Origin: Variovorax sp. dw_308
GTDB taxonomy: Bacteria > Pseudomonadota > Gammaproteobacteria > Burkholderiales > Burkholderiaceae_C
NCBI RefSeq assembly: GCF_019207085.1
Contig: NZ_JAATOM010000003.1
Span: 496,001 to 560,000, forward strand
DNA: 64,000 nucleotides
Direction: 5' to 3'
Under the pieces are notes generated by a model that saw only the letters and a program-made list of their open reading frames with translations, was not told the origin of the DNA and ran no database searches. Below are positions 1 to 10,794 of the stretch, piece by piece. A program made the position numbers and the translations under genes. Numbering within the stretch: position 1 is the stretch's first letter; every line of letters starts with the position of its first letter.

Positions 1-606
1 CTGATCCCGATGATCGCGACCATCGGCGTGGCGATCGTCCTCAACAACGGCGTGCAAGCCATCTTCGGCGCGGAGAACGTGCGCTTCCCGGCCGGCACCA
101 TTCCCGACAACGCGCTGGAGTTCGCGGGCATCCACGTCACCGTGCTGGAACTCGGCATCGTGCTGGTGTCCTTCGTGCTGATGGGCGTGCTGATGCTGGC
201 GCTCAAGCGCACGCAGATGGGACGCGCGTTGCGCGCGATCGCGGAGTCGCCCAAGGCGGCGTACCTCGTCGGCGTGAACGTCGAAGGGCTGTTCTACCTG
301 ACGTCGTTCATCGCAGCCGGCCTCGGCGGCCTGGCCGGCGTGCTGATCGGCCTGTATTCGAACGCGCTGTTCCCGCTGATGGGCCAGCCGATGCTCGAGA
401 AGGGCATCGCCGTGATCATCCTCGGCGGCATGGGCGACATCCGCGGCGCGATGCTGGCGGGCCTGTTCCTCGGCTTTGCGGAGGTGCTGTCGGTGGCGTA
501 CATCGGTTCCAGCATGCGCGACGCGGTGGCCTTCGGCTTGCTGTTCCTCGTGTTGCTGGTGCGGCCGAAAGGGTTGTTCGGCTCCTTGCAGGAGCGCAAG
601 GTCTGA
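1..606 (+). CDS. livH: LivH-type branched-chain amino acid ABC permease (5' end missing)
   Basis: Inner-membrane permease of a high-affinity branched-chain amino acid (or amide/urea-like) ABC importer. The frame is open from base 1 and 201 codons are visible. LivH proteins usually have about 290-310 residues, so roughly the first 90-100 lie outside the window. The visible part has long hydrophobic segments and the conserved cytoplasmic loop with RALRAIAESPKAAYLVGVN. The stop is one base before the start of the LivM-like gene, so the two are translationally coupled. The order livH-livM-livG-livF is the standard operon. The substrate-binding protein gene is not in view. The exact substrate cannot be read from the permease. 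Confidence 0.93.
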   Translation: MIPMIATIGVAIVLNNGVQAIFGAENVRFPAGTIPDNALEFAGIHVTVLELGIVLVSFVLMGVLMLALKRTQMGRALRAIAESPKAAYLVGVNVEGLFYLTSFIAAGLGGLAGVLIGLYSNALFPLMGQPMLEKGIAVIILGGMGDIRGAMLAGLFLGFAEVLSVAYIGSSMRDAVAFGLLFLVLLVRPKGLFGSLQERKV

Positions 607-607
607 T

Positions 608-1471
608 ATGGCTTCACTCGACAACTTCTGGGCCGTCTACAGCAACCTGGTGCTCTCGCTGGGCATCAACGGACTGCTGGCGCTTTCGATCTGGCTGACG
701 CTGGCCTGCGGCATGCTGTCCGTGGCCAACGCGGCCTTCATGGGCATCGGGGCGTACACCGCGTCCATCCTCACGATGAACTACGGCATGCCGTTCCCGG
801 TCGCCATCCTCGGCGGCATGGCGGCGCCCGCGCTGGTCGCGGCCATCATGGGCGGGCCGACGCTGCGGCTGTCGGGCGTGTACCTGGCGATGGCCACCCT
901 GGCCTTCGGCGAGGTGGTCCGCATCGCGGTGCTCAACACCGAATCCATCACCGGCGGCGCGCTGGGCCTCAATGGCATTCCGCAACTCACGCAGTGGTGG
1001 CATGTGCTGCTGGCGCTGGTGCTCACGCTGCTGCTGCTGTGGCGCCTGCGCCGCTCCAAGGTGGGCCGCGCTTTCGAGGCCATCAAGGAGGATGAGACGG
1101 CCGCCGGCCTGATGGGCATCGACGTGGCGCGCCACAAGATGCTGGCCTTCGTGCTCGGCGCCGCGATCGCGGGGCTGGCCGGCACGCTGAACGCGCACCT
1201 GACCTTCTTCATCGGCCCCGGCGAATACGGCTTCAACCGCGCGGTGGACATCCTCACGATGACCATCCTCGGCGGCATCAACGGCCTGACCGGCCCGGTG
1301 CTCGGCGGCGTGATCCTGACGATCCTGCCCGAGGTGCTGCGCGGACTCGGCGGCTTCCGCCTCGTGGTCAACGGGCTGGTGCTGGTGCTGATCGTGCTGT
1401 TCCTGCCCAAGGGCATCTGGGATCCGGCGCGCTTCCGCCAATGGTTCGGCCGCAAGGGAGAAGCCGCATGA
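608..1471 (+). CDS. livM: LivM-type branched-chain amino acid ABC permease
   Basis: Second inner-membrane permease of the Liv importer, 287 residues, made mostly of hydrophobic helices. The conserved family loop GRAFEAIKEDETAAGLMGID lies in the second half, and the C-terminus has the typical LPKGIWDP ending. I chose the ATG at 608 because it follows the LivH stop by one base and begins the conserved hydrophobic N-terminus. An in-frame extension upstream would only read through livH in another frame. The stop overlaps the start of livG as ATGA. It pairs with LivH to form the transmembrane channel. Confidence 0.94.
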   Translation: MASLDNFWAVYSNLVLSLGINGLLALSIWLTLACGMLSVANAAFMGIGAYTASILTMNYGMPFPVAILGGMAAPALVAAIMGGPTLRLSGVYLAMATLAFGEVVRIAVLNTESITGGALGLNGIPQLTQWWHVLLALVLTLLLLWRLRRSKVGRAFEAIKEDETAAGLMGIDVARHKMLAFVLGAAIAGLAGTLNAHLTFFIGPGEYGFNRAVDILTMTILGGINGLTGPVLGGVILTILPEVLRGLGGFRLVVNGLVLVLIVLFLPKGIWDPARFRQWFGRKGEAA

Positions 1472-2291
1472 GCGCAGCGCCAGCACCCATGACCGCTTCA
1501 AAGAACCTGCTCGAACTCACGAGCGTCTCGCGCCACTTCGGCGGCCTCAAGGTCCTGCAGGACGTGAACCTGGCCGTGCCCGACAAGGGCGTGTTCGGGC
1601 TGATCGGCCCCAACGGCGCCGGCAAGACGACCGTGTTCAACCTGATCACCGGCCTGCTTCCGCCCACCAGCGGCAGCATCCGTTTCGACGGGCAGGACCT
1701 GGTCGGCCGCAAGCCCTTCGAGATCACCCGTGGCGGCATCGCGCGCACCTTCCAGAACATCCGGGTGTTCAAGGAAATGTCGCTGACCGAGAACGTCATC
1801 GTCGGCATGGATGCGCACCTGCGCTACGGCGCCTTCGGGCTGCTGGCCAGCACGGGCATGTTCCGCAGCGAGGAGCGCCGCGCGCGCGACCGGGCGCGCG
1901 AACTGCTGAGCTGGGTCAAGCTCGACCACAAGGCCGACCAGCTCGCCGACAACCTCTCGTACGGTGACCAGCGCAAGCTCGAACTGGCCCGCGCCCTCGC
2001 CACCGAGCCCCGCCTGCTGCTGCTCGACGAACCCGTCGCCGGCATGAACAGCACCGAGAAAACGGATCTCATGCGCGAGATCGAGAACATTGCCCAACGC
2101 GGCTACACCATCTTCATGATCGAGCACGACATGCGCTTCGTGATGGGCTTGTGCGAGCAGATCGCCGTGCTCAACTTCGGCCGCATCATCGCGCGCGGCG
2201 GACCGGACCAGATCCGCAACGATCCGCAAGTCATCGAGGCCTACCTGGGCCGCGAGGACGACGAAGCGACCAACGACGAAGGAGCCGCCGC

Positions 2292-2295
<4 letters not shown>
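1468..2295 (+). CDS. livG: LivG ABC transporter ATP-binding protein
   Basis: One of the two cytoplasmic ATPases of the Liv importer, 275 residues. Walker A GPNGAGKTT is at about residues 47-55. The signature region LSYGDQRKLELARAL and Walker B LLLLDEPVAGM follow, and the C-terminus has the LivG-type EAYLG motif. The start ATG at 1468 overlaps the livM stop by four bases (ATGA). A second in-frame ATG at 1489 would drop only a poorly conserved leader. The family acts as a LivG/LivF heterodimer energising LivH/LivM. The stop again overlaps the next start, so the whole operon is tightly coupled. Confidence 0.95.
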
Positions 2296-2995
<700 letters not shown>

Positions 2996-3011
<16 letters not shown>

Positions 3012-4888
3012 GCCGCAACCGGAGCCACCGATTCAAGGCGCGCTTTCGGGAAGCGCGCGCGGATGCTGGCTTCGATGCCCGCTGCATCCAGCCCCTGGAG
3101 GGCCAGCAACTTGGCCGGGTCGCCGTGCTCGATGAACTGGTCCGGCAGGCCCAGTTGCAGCACCGGCTTGAGCAGGCCGGCGGCGTTCAGCGCCTCGGTC
3201 ACCGCACTGCCGGCGCCGCCCATGACCGCGCCCTCTTCCACCGTGACGATGGCCTCGTGCGACCTGGCGACCTGCAGCAGCAGTTCGACGTCGAGCGGCT
3301 TGACCCAGCGCATGTTGACCACCGTGGCGCCCAGCGCCTCGGCCGCCTGCAGCGCCGGATAAAGCAAGGTGCCGAAGGCGAGGATCGCGACACGCTCGCC
3401 CTTGCGCCGGATCTCGCCCTTCCCGAAAGGCAGCGCATCCAGCGTGAGGTGCGGCGTGACGCCCGCGCCGGCGCCACGCGGATAGCGCACCGCCACCGGG
3501 TGGTTCTGCTGATAGGCGCTCGACAGCAGTTGCCGGCATTCGGCCTCGTCCGCCGGACAGGCGATGCTCATGTTCGGAATGCAGCGCAGGAACGGGATGT
3601 CATACGCGCCCGCATGCGTCGCACCATCGGCGCCGACCAGGCCGGCGCGATCCAGTGCGAACACCACCGGCAGGTTCTGGATCGCCACGTCGTGGATCAG
3701 CTGGTCGTACGCACGCTGCAGGAAGGTCGAGTAGATCGCCACCACCGGCTTCAGGCCTTCGCAGGCCAGGCCGGCGGCGAAGGTCACCGCATGCTGCTCG
3801 GCGATGCCGACGTCGTAGTAGCGCCCCGGAAAGCGCTTCTCGAACTCGACCATGCCCGAGCCTTCGCGCATCGCCGGCGTGATGCCGACCAGCCGGCCGT
3901 CGTTCGCGGCCATGTCGCACAGCCATGTGCCAAAGACCTGCGTGAAGGTTTGCTTGGGCGCGGTCGCGGGCTTGACCAATCCGACTGACGGATCGAACTT
4001 GCCGGGCCCGTGATAGGCCACCGGATCTGCCTCCGCCAGCTTGTAGCCCTGCCCCTTCTTCGTGACCACGTGCAGGAACTGCGGGCCGTCTAGGTGCTTG
4101 AGGTTTTCCAGCGTGGGAATCAGTGAGTCGAGGTCGTGGCCATCGATCGGGCCGACGTAGTTGAAGCCGAACTTCTCGAACAGCGTGGCCGGCACCACCA
4201 TGCCCTTGGCATGCTGCTCGAAGCGCTTGGCGAACTCGAACAGCGGCGGCGCACCACGCAGCACGCTCTTGCCGACGTTCTTGGCGGCTGCATAGAACTG
4301 GCCGCTCATGAGCTGCGCCAGGTAGCGGTTCAGTGCGCCGACCGGCGGGCTGATCGACATGTCGTTGTCGTTGAGGATGACGAGCAGCTTGCAGTCGCAG
4401 ACGCCGGCGTTGTTGAGCGCCTCGAAGGCCATGCCCGCCGTGAGCGCGCCGTCGCCGATGATCGCGACCGAGTGCCGGTCCTCGCCCTTCTGCTTGGCCG
4501 CCATCGCCATGCCGAGCGCGGCCGAGATGCTGGTCGACGAGTGCGCGGTGCCGAAGGTGTCGTATTCGCTCTCGCCGCGCTGCGGGAAGCCCGACAGTCC
4601 GCCGAGCTGGCGCAGCGTCGGCATGCGCTCGCGCCGGCCGGTCAGGATCTTGTGGGGGTAGGTCTGGTGGCCCACGTCCCACACCAGCCGGTCGTGCGGC
4701 GTGTTGAAGACGTGGTGCAGGGCGACGGTCAGCTCGACCGTGCCGAGGTTCGAGCTGAGGTGGCCCCCGGTGCGCGACACGTTGTCGAGCACGCAGTCGC
4801 GCACCTCGTCGGCCAGTTGCTTGAGCTGGACGCGGTCGAAGCGGCGCAAGGCCGAAGGGTCGTGCAATGTGGGGAGGAGCGGAGCCAT
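2996..4888 (-). CDS. dxs: 1-deoxy-D-xylulose-5-phosphate synthase
   Basis: Condenses pyruvate and glyceraldehyde 3-phosphate into DXP, the first step of the MEP isoprenoid pathway, and also feeds thiamine and pyridoxal synthesis. The protein has 630 residues, the normal family length. The thiamine diphosphate site is clear: GDG at about 145-147 and NDN at about 173-175. The middle domain carries the conserved [15 protein letters not shown] motif, followed by the C-terminal transketolase domain. It lies 9 bp downstream of ispA on the same strand, so xseB-ispA-dxs form an isoprenoid operon. The 3' end overlaps livF by 16 bp, convergently. Confidence 0.97.
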
Positions 4889-4897
4889 GTTTGTCTT

Positions 4898-5824
4898 TTA
4901 TCGGTCGCGGTCCACGACCATGTGGGCCAGCGCGCGCAGCGCCGCCGTGTCGGGCAGCGTAGTGCGTCCCAGGGCGGCCAGTGCGTCGGACAGAAGCGCT
5001 TGTGCGCGGGCGCGGGCGCCGTCGAGGCCGAGCAGCGATACGTAGGTGGGCTTGTCGTTCTCGGCGTCCTTGCCCGCCGTCTTGCCGAGCGTGGCCGAAT
5101 CGGCGACCACGTCGAGGATGTCGTCGACCACCTGGAAGGCCAGGCCGAGCGCCGCGCCGTACTCGCGCAAGGCGCGCATGGCTTCGGCGGGGACGCCTTC
5201 GGCGCATGAGGCGCCCATTTCGACGCTGGCCTGCAGCAGCGCGCCGGTCTTGAGCTGGTGCATGCGCCGAAGTTGCGGCTCATCGAGAGCCACGCCGACG
5301 CTGGCCAGGTCGATGGCCTGGCCACCGGCCATGCCGTGGCTGCCGGCGGCCAGGGCCAGCAGCCGGCACAGGCGCGCCTGCACGCGATCGGCAACGCTGC
5401 CGTCGCCGGGTGTGAGCAGTTCGAAGGCCAGCGCCTGCAAGGCATCGCCGGCGAGCAGCGCATCGGCCTCGCCGAACTTCACGTGCACCGTCGGCTTGCC
5501 GCGGCGCAGCACGTCGTTGTCCATGCAGGGCAGGTCATCGTGGACCAGCGAATAGGCGTGGATCAACTCGGTCGAGCAGGCGGCGCGCAACGCGGCTTGA
5601 GGGTCGCCGCCGACCGCCTCGCTCGCGGCCAGCACCAGCAGCGGACGCAGGCGCTTGCCACCATCAAGCACGGCATAGCGCATCGCGTCGCCAAGCTGCG
5701 GCGGCCCGTCGACGCCGACCCAGCGCGACAGCGCCGCTTCGACCTCGGCAAGCAAGGGGTTGCACCAGGCGGCCAGGCGGGCGCCATTCCAGGACTCCAA
5801 GGATTCCAGTTGGCGCACTGTCAT
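4898..5824 (-). CDS. ispA: (2E,6E)-farnesyl diphosphate synthase, polyprenyl synthetase family
   Basis: Head-to-tail prenyltransferase that extends DMAPP/GPP with IPP to farnesyl diphosphate in the cytoplasm. It has 308 residues. Both aspartate-rich Mg-binding motifs are present: DDLPCMDND at 96-104 and DDILD at 234-238. The GGKRLRP motif is near residue 55. The start ATG overlaps the xseB stop by four bases and the gene precedes dxs by 9 bp, matching the common proteobacterial xseB-ispA-dxs order. Some members make geranyl or longer products. The assignment to FPP synthase rests on operon context and size. Confidence 0.94.
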   Translation of the reverse strand: MTVRQLESLESWNGARLAAWCNPLLAEVEAALSRWVGVDGPPQLGDAMRYAVLDGGKRLRPLLVLAASEAVGGDPQAALRAACSTELIHAYSLVHDDLPCMDNDVLRRGKPTVHVKFGEADALLAGDALQALAFELLTPGDGSVADRVQARLCRLLALAAGSHGMAGGQAIDLASVGVALDEPQLRRMHQLKTGALLQASVEMGASCAEGVPAEAMRALREYGAALGLAFQVVDDILDVVADSATLGKTAGKDAENDKPTYVSLLGLDGARARAQALLSDALAALGRTTLPDTAALRALAHMVVDRDR

Positions 5825-6069
5825 TCGGGTGTCCAGGCCTTCAGGCTGCCGGCATCCAGGACCTTGATCTGGTCCTCGACCGCTTGCAGCTTTTCGCGGC
5901 AGAACTGCAGCAGGACAGCGCCGCGCTGGTAGCTGCCGAGCAGTTCGTCCAGCGGCAACTGGCCCGATTCGAGGGCGGCCACCAGTTGTTCGAGTTCCTG
6001 CAGGCCGGCTTCGTAGCTGGCCGGCAGCGGCGCGGCCGGCGCGGACGCGGGAGGGGTTGGCTTGGGCAT
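5821..6069 (-). CDS. xseB: Exodeoxyribonuclease VII small subunit
   Basis: Small subunit of Exo VII, which degrades single-stranded DNA with XseA. The product has 82 residues. An N-terminal proline/alanine-rich stretch precedes the conserved domain, with [31 protein letters not shown] and the [15 protein letters not shown] helix. The ATG at 6069 was chosen because a longer in-frame extension (to 6291) would run through the promoter region and is low-complexity. It is the first gene of xseB-ispA-dxs and overlaps ispA by ATGA. A TAAAAT hexamer 26-31 bases upstream on this strand is a possible -10 box. Confidence 0.93.
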   Translation of the reverse strand: MPKPTPPASAPAAPLPASYEAGLQELEQLVAALESGQLPLDELLGSYQRGAVLLQFCREKLQAVEDQIKVLDAGSLKAWTPE

Positions 6070-6206
6070 GCGGGGATCGTCGGTCAAACCGGGCATTTTA
6101 GGGTGGGGACCGCAATCGGGTCCGACCCGCGGGCGTCCCCCTCCGGTACCAGAGCGTGACGAACCGCATGGTACGACCGGCGGAGGCCGGAATGAAACCC
6201 GGCGGG

Positions 6207-6212
6207 TACAAT
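6207..6212 (+). promoter_or_regulatory. possible -10 box upstream of the Rieske oxygenase gene
   Basis: TACAAT lies about 113 bases before the start codon at 6325, inside the 255-bp divergent gap between xseB and the Rieske gene. No convincing -35 hexamer is visible at the right spacing. On the opposite strand TAAAAT at 6100-6095 is the matching candidate for xseB. Assigned by eye only. Confidence 0.35.
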
Positions 6213-6324
6213 CCGCCCTTCCTGCCCCGGCAGGTTGCCGATATCTTTTTTGGGCCGTTTCTTCCTTCGCGACGGCGTCTCCCGTTTCCATCTTTCTCCC
6301 TGTGGGGAGCTTGGTCAGGTCCTC

Positions 6325-7494
6325 ATGTCTGATTTAAGTCTTCAACTGCAGCAGGCCTCAAGCCCTCTTCATGTTTCCTCGTATTTCGACGAGGCGCTCT
6401 ACGCCCGCGAGATGGCCACGCTGTTTGCGGACAGCCCGCGCTACGTCGGCCATCAGCTCGCGGTGCCCGAACTGGGCAACTACCACACGCTGCAGCAGGA
6501 GCACGAAGGCCGCGCCCTGGTGCACACGCCCAAGGGCGTGGAGCTGATCTCCAACGTCTGCCGCCATCGCCAGGCCGTGATCCTGCAAGGCCGCGGCGCG
6601 CTCGACGCCAAGACCGGCGGCAACATCGTCTGCCCGCTGCACCGCTGGACCTATGCCGCGGCCGACCCGCGCACCACCGGCACGCTGATCGGCGCGCCGC
6701 ACTTCGCGCAGGACCCCTGCCTGAACCTGCACAACTATCCGCTCGAGGCGTGGAACGGGCTGCTGTTCGAGACGCGCCCCGGCGGCAGCCGCCGCAGCAT
6801 CGCGGCCGACCTGGCCACGCTCGGCCCGCGCGCCGACCTCGACTTCTCCGGCTACGCCTTCGACCGCGTCGAACTCCACGAGTGCAACTACAACTGGAAG
6901 ACCTTCATCGAGGTCTACCTCGAGGACTACCACGTCGGCCCGTTCCACCCCGGCCTGGGCAGCTTCGTCACCTGCGATGACCTGCGCTGGGAGTTCGGCG
7001 ACAAGTACTCGGTGCAGACCGTGGGCGTGGCCAACCGGCTCGGCCGCGCGGGCAGCCCGGTCTACCAGAAGTGGCAGGAGCAGTTGCTGCAATACCGCGA
7101 AGGCAAGCCGCCGAAGTACGGCGCGATCTGGCTCACCTGCTATCCGAACGTGATGGTCGAGTGGTACCCGCACGTGCTGACCGTGTCGACGCTGCACCCG
7201 ATCGGGCCGCAGAAGACGCTCAACATGGTCGAGTTCTTCTACCCCGAGGAAATCGTCGCCTTCGAGCGCGAATTCGTCGAGGCGCAGCAGGCCGCCTACA
7301 TGGAAACCTGCGTGGAAGACGACGAGATCGCCGAGCGCATGGACGCCGGCCGCCGCGCGCTGATGCTGCGCGGCGACGACGAGAGCGGCCCGTACCAGAG
7401 CCCGATGGAAGACGGCATGGAGCACTTCCACGAGTGGTATCGGCGCGCGATGTTGCCCGCGGACACCTTGCCCCAGCAGGCCCTCTCGGCCTGA
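6325..7494 (+). CDS. Rieske non-heme iron oxygenase, alpha subunit
   Basis: Aromatic-ring-hydroxylating dioxygenase-type protein of 389 residues. The Rieske 2Fe-2S ligands are visible as Cys79-x-His81 and Cys103-x2-His106. The mononuclear iron site follows in EDYHVGPFH, giving His203 and His208, with an acidic C-terminal region able to supply the carboxylate. The ATG at 6325 was chosen because upstream in-frame codons encode an unrelated leader. No ferredoxin, reductase or beta-subunit gene is adjacent, so its electron donor must come from elsewhere. A Rieske gene divergent from xseB is common in Burkholderiales. The substrate cannot be told from sequence. Confidence 0.88.
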   Translation: MSDLSLQLQQASSPLHVSSYFDEALYAREMATLFADSPRYVGHQLAVPELGNYHTLQQEHEGRALVHTPKGVELISNVCRHRQAVILQGRGALDAKTGGNIVCPLHRWTYAAADPRTTGTLIGAPHFAQDPCLNLHNYPLEAWNGLLFETRPGGSRRSIAADLATLGPRADLDFSGYAFDRVELHECNYNWKTFIEVYLEDYHVGPFHPGLGSFVTCDDLRWEFGDKYSVQTVGVANRLGRAGSPVYQKWQEQLLQYREGKPPKYGAIWLTCYPNVMVEWYPHVLTVSTLHPIGPQKTLNMVEFFYPEEIVAFEREFVEAQQAAYMETCVEDDEIAERMDAGRRALMLRGDDESGPYQSPMEDGMEHFHEWYRRAMLPADTLPQQALSA

Positions 7495-7554
7495 TCCTGC
7501 GCGGCGCCGCCGCAACCGGCGCCGCTTCCCTTCTTTTTCGACGTTCGAGGCAAG

Positions 7555-8481
7555 ATGCAAGCGCTCTGGATGGTGCTGGCCGCACTGATATTCGCGACCA
7601 TGGGGGTCTGCGTGAAGATCGCCTCGGAATGGTTCAACCCGGCTGAACTGGTCTTCTACCGCGGCCTCATCGGCATCGCGTTCCTGGCGCTGCTGGCGCG
7701 CAGCCAGGGCGTGTCGCTGCGCACGCAGTATCCCGGCATGCATGCCTGGCGCAGCTTTATCGGCGTGGTGTCGCTGGGCGCCTGGTTCTATGCCATCGCC
7801 CACCTGCCGCTGGCCACCGCGATGACGCTCAACTACATGAGCAGCGTGTGGATTGCCGTGTTCCTCATCGGCGGCACCTTGCTCGCGTGGGTGCCGCTGC
7901 CCGGACGCGACGGCCGCGTGAGGCGACCGCCGCTGCAAGGGACGCTGATGCTCACCGTGGTCGTCGGCTTTGCCGGCGTGGTGATGATGCTGCGTCCGAC
8001 GATCGGCGACCGCCAGGCTTTCGCCGGGCTGGTCGGCCTCATGTCGGGGCTGACGGCGGCCTTCGCCTACATGCAGGTGGTGGCGCTGTCGAAGATGGGC
8101 GAGCCGGAGTCGCGCACGGTCTTCTACTTTGCCGTGGGCTCGGCGGTGGCAGGCGGCATGGGCACGGTCGCGACCGGCTTCTCCGACTGGCCCGGCGGCC
8201 TGCACGCGATGTGGCTGTTGCCGGTCGGCGTGCTGGCCGCCCTCGGACAGCTTTGCATGACGCGCGCCTACTCACGGGCCAAGACGCCGGGCGGCACGCT
8301 GCTGGTCGCCAACCTGCAATATTCGGGCATCGTCTTCGCCGCGATCTACAGTGTGGTGTGGTTCGGCGACCGCATCGACGGGATGGGTTGGGGCGGCATG
8401 GCGATGATCGTGGGAAGCGGCATTGCCGCGACCATCCTGCGCCAGCGCGCCGTTCCCAGGGCACCGGCAGAAGAACATTGA
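7555..8481 (+). CDS. DMT-superfamily EamA transporter
   Basis: Inner-membrane drug/metabolite transporter-type protein of 308 residues, with two EamA repeats and about ten predicted hydrophobic helices. The first repeat begins at residue 1 (LWMVLAALIFATMGVCVKIAS), with the conserved FYRGLIG at the end of the second helix. The second repeat covers the final third. Such proteins usually export metabolites or amino acids. The substrate is unknown. It lies 60 bp after the Rieske gene and 17 bp before the sulfurtransferase gene on the same strand, so co-transcription is plausible. Confidence 0.9.
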   Translation: MQALWMVLAALIFATMGVCVKIASEWFNPAELVFYRGLIGIAFLALLARSQGVSLRTQYPGMHAWRSFIGVVSLGAWFYAIAHLPLATAMTLNYMSSVWIAVFLIGGTLLAWVPLPGRDGRVRRPPLQGTLMLTVVVGFAGVVMMLRPTIGDRQAFAGLVGLMSGLTAAFAYMQVVALSKMGEPESRTVFYFAVGSAVAGGMGTVATGFSDWPGGLHAMWLLPVGVLAALGQLCMTRAYSRAKTPGGTLLVANLQYSGIVFAAIYSVVWFGDRIDGMGWGGMAMIVGSGIAATILRQRAVPRAPAEEH

Positions 8482-8498
8482 ACGAAGGACCGATCGCG

Positions 8499-9395
8499 AT
8501 GTACACGACCCTGATCTCCGTCGAACAACTGAAGGCGCTGCAGGCCGCGGGCGCGCCGCTGATGGTGTTCGACTGCACCTTCGACCTGGCCCGGCCGCAT
8601 GCCGGCGAACAGCAATACCGCGAAGCCCACATCCCCGGCGCGGTGTATGCCAACCTCGACACCGCCCTGAGCGCGCCGCACGGTGCGCCGGGCAAGGGCG
8701 GCACCGTGATCGCCGCGGACATGGGCCTGCCGGCCTCGGGCGGTCGCCATCCGCTGCCGAGCCGCGAACGCTTCGCCGAATGGCTGTCGAGCATCGGTTT
8801 CCGCAACGACATGCAGGCCGTGGTGTACGACCGCAACGGCCTCAACTACTGCGGCCGGCTCTGGTGGATGCTGCAATGGGTCGGGCATGAAGCCGTGGCC
8901 GTGCTCGACGGCGGGCTGCAGGCGTGGCAAGCCTCGGGCGGCGAGGTCACGGGGCGCGAGGAGCCATCGCACTTCCAGTCGAACTTCGTGCTGGGGCCGG
9001 AACTGGCGCGGCTGGTCGTGACCGACACGGTGCTGCAGCGGCTGGGCGACAGCGGCCAGACCGTCATCGATGCGCGCGCCGCGCCGCGCTATCGCGGCGA
9101 AGTGGAGCCGCTCGATCCGGTGGCCGGCCACATTCCCGGTGCGCTGAACCGGCCCTTCAGCGAGAACCTCGGCGCCGACGGCCGCTTGAAGCCGGCCGCG
9201 CAACTGCGCCAGGAATTCGATGCGCTGCTGGCCGGGCGCGACCCGGCCGGCGTGGTGCACCAATGCGGCAGCGGCGTGAGCGCCCTGCCGAACCTGCTGG
9301 CCATGCGCGTGGCGGGCTATGACGCGACCAGCCTCTATGCCGGTAGCTGGAGCGAATGGTGCAGCGATGCGGCGAGGCCGGTGGCCAGGGGCTGA
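8499..9395 (+). CDS. Two-domain sulfurtransferase (thiosulfate / 3-mercaptopyruvate type)
   Basis: Tandem rhodanese protein of 298 residues that moves sulfane sulfur from a donor to cyanide or other thiophiles. The C-terminal active loop is CGSGVSA with the catalytic cysteine at about residue 256. The CGSG form resembles mercaptopyruvate sulfurtransferases (CGSGVT) rather than thiosulfate rhodaneses (CRKGVT). The N-terminal domain lacks an active cysteine loop, as expected. The ATG at 8499 follows a GAAGGA-type ribosome-binding site and begins the conserved strand. Substrate preference is inferred from the loop only. Confidence 0.9.
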   Translation: MYTTLISVEQLKALQAAGAPLMVFDCTFDLARPHAGEQQYREAHIPGAVYANLDTALSAPHGAPGKGGTVIAADMGLPASGGRHPLPSRERFAEWLSSIGFRNDMQAVVYDRNGLNYCGRLWWMLQWVGHEAVAVLDGGLQAWQASGGEVTGREEPSHFQSNFVLGPELARLVVTDTVLQRLGDSGQTVIDARAAPRYRGEVEPLDPVAGHIPGALNRPFSENLGADGRLKPAAQLRQEFDALLAGRDPAGVVHQCGSGVSALPNLLAMRVAGYDATSLYAGSWSEWCSDAARPVARG

Positions 9396-9510
9396 CGACG
9401 GTCACCCCGCGAACGGCGTTGCCACCGACAGCGAGGCCGCGGGAACCGCAAGCCCGCGGGGCGCTCCCATTGCAGTCACGCATCAACGCAAGCCGAAAGG
9501 CAGAGCTCGC

Positions 9511-10053
9511 ATGAATCGATTCTTCCTTTGCGCCGCAGTCGCGCCCTTGCTGGCGCTCTGCATGCTGCACGCGCAGGCACAACCCCGGCATGCCCACGTG
9601 CACGGCCAACTCAAGCTCGACGTCGCGATCGACGTGCGGGCCATCACGTTCCACGTCGATTCGCCGCTCGACAACATCGTCGGCTTCGAGCGTGCACCAC
9701 GCACCGAGGCCGAGCGCAAGACTGCGCAGCAGGCCCTGGCCCAGCTCCGCTCGGCCGGCAAGCTGTTCACGATCGACCCGGCCGCCGGTTGTGCGCTGGC
9801 CCAGGTCGACCTCGACGCACCGGCGCTCGGGCTCGGCGATGCCGTGCCGGGCCAGGCGCAGGGTCATGGCGACGTCGAAGGCAACATCGTCTTCGAATGC
9901 CGCAGCCCGGTGCAGGCGCGCTACATCGATGTCGCGCTGTTCGAGGCCTTCCCCGGCGTGCGTCAGATCGACGTGCAGATCGCCGCGCCGGATGGCCAGT
10001 TCCAGCGCACGCTGAAGCGCCCCTCGGGCCGTCTCACCTGGGGCAGCAAGTGA
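9511..10053 (+). CDS. DUF2796 (ZrgA-like) periplasmic protein
   Basis: Secreted protein of 180 residues. A hydrophobic signal peptide spans about residues 1-23 and ends in HAQAQ. The mature N-terminus has histidines at 27, 29 and 31 (HAHVHG), then the DUF2796 core. DUF2796 proteins sit beside this same ABC ATPase/permease/DUF3299 set in Vibrio (zrg genes) and Pseudomonas (the PA4063-PA4066 type), where the locus is Zur-regulated and linked to zinc uptake. I saw no obvious Zur operator upstream. The His-rich linker of longer homologues is reduced here. The ATG at 9511 is the only start giving a signal peptide. Confidence 0.82.
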   Translation: MNRFFLCAAVAPLLALCMLHAQAQPRHAHVHGQLKLDVAIDVRAITFHVDSPLDNIVGFERAPRTEAERKTAQQALAQLRSAGKLFTIDPAAGCALAQVDLDAPALGLGDAVPGQAQGHGDVEGNIVFECRSPVQARYIDVALFEAFPGVRQIDVQIAAPDGQFQRTLKRPSGRLTWGSK

Positions 10054-10751
10054 CGGCCGTCCTCGGCGTCGACCAGCTGCGCTTCGCGTGGCCCGGCCAC
10101 GCGGCACCGGTGGTCGACATCGAGACGCTGACGGTGAGCGCGGGCGAGGCGCTGTTCCTGCACGGGCCGAGCGGCTGCGGCAAGAGCACGCTGCTGTCGC
10201 TGATGGCCGGCGTGCTCGTGGCCGACGCGGGCCAAGCGCGCCTGCTCGGGCACGACTGGGCGCAGCTCTCCCGCCGGCAGCGCGACCGCACGCGCGTGGC
10301 GCATGTGGGCTACATCTTCCAGCAGTTCAACCTGCTGCCCTACCTCAGCGTGATCGACAACGTGCTGCTGCCCTGCCGCTTCTCCCCGCGCCGCGCGGCA
10401 CGGGCCGACGGTTCGCCGCGCGCACAGGCCGAGCAGTTGCTCACCCGCATGGGCCTCGACCAGCCGCTCTGGCAACGGCAGGCGCTGCAACTGTCGGTGG
10501 GCCAGCAGCAGCGCGTGGCGGCGGCACGCGCGCTCATCGGCCATCCCGAACTCGTCATCGCCGACGAGCCCACCTCCGCCCTCGACGAAGACCGACGGGA
10601 GGCCTTCCTCGACACCTTGATGAGTGCTTGCCAGGCGAACCACAGCGCCCTGGTGTTCGTCAGCCACGACAGGCGCATCGCGCAGCGCTTTGGCCGGCAT
10701 GTCTGGCTGCCCGACATCAACCGGGCCGGTCTCGCGAGCGAAGGCCGATGA
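10050..10751 (+). CDS. ABC transporter ATPase, LolD/MacB class, of the ZrgA-type locus
   Basis: Cytoplasmic ATPase of 233 residues. Walker A GPSGCGKST is at about 39-47, the signature is LSVGQQQRVAAARAL and Walker B is LVIADEPTSALD. The start is GTG at 10050, overlapping the DUF2796 stop as GTGA. Further upstream the frame only runs antiparallel to the real reading frame of the previous gene. This ATPase class pairs with FtsX/MacB-type permeases, which is exactly what follows. Such transporters usually drive work in the periplasm rather than classical import, so a direct zinc-pumping role is not certain. Confidence 0.9.
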   Translation: MTAVLGVDQLRFAWPGHAAPVVDIETLTVSAGEALFLHGPSGCGKSTLLSLMAGVLVADAGQARLLGHDWAQLSRRQRDRTRVAHVGYIFQQFNLLPYLSVIDNVLLPCRFSPRRAARADGSPRAQAEQLLTRMGLDQPLWQRQALQLSVGQQQRVAAARALIGHPELVIADEPTSALDEDRREAFLDTLMSACQANHSALVFVSHDRRIAQRFGRHVWLPDINRAGLASEGR

Positions 10752-10794
10752 ACGAGCGGCGCGCCCCCGCTACGCGCAGCGCGAAGGTTGCCCG

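Noticed and set aside
6358..8205. Long minus-strand open frame opposite the Rieske and EamA genes
   Set aside because: Low-quality, Arg/His/Ala-rich translation that shadows two well-recognised plus-strand genes in high-GC DNA.
9396..9510. Zur operator upstream of the DUF2796 gene
   Set aside because: No AT-rich dyad resembling a Zur box was found; the region is GC-rich.
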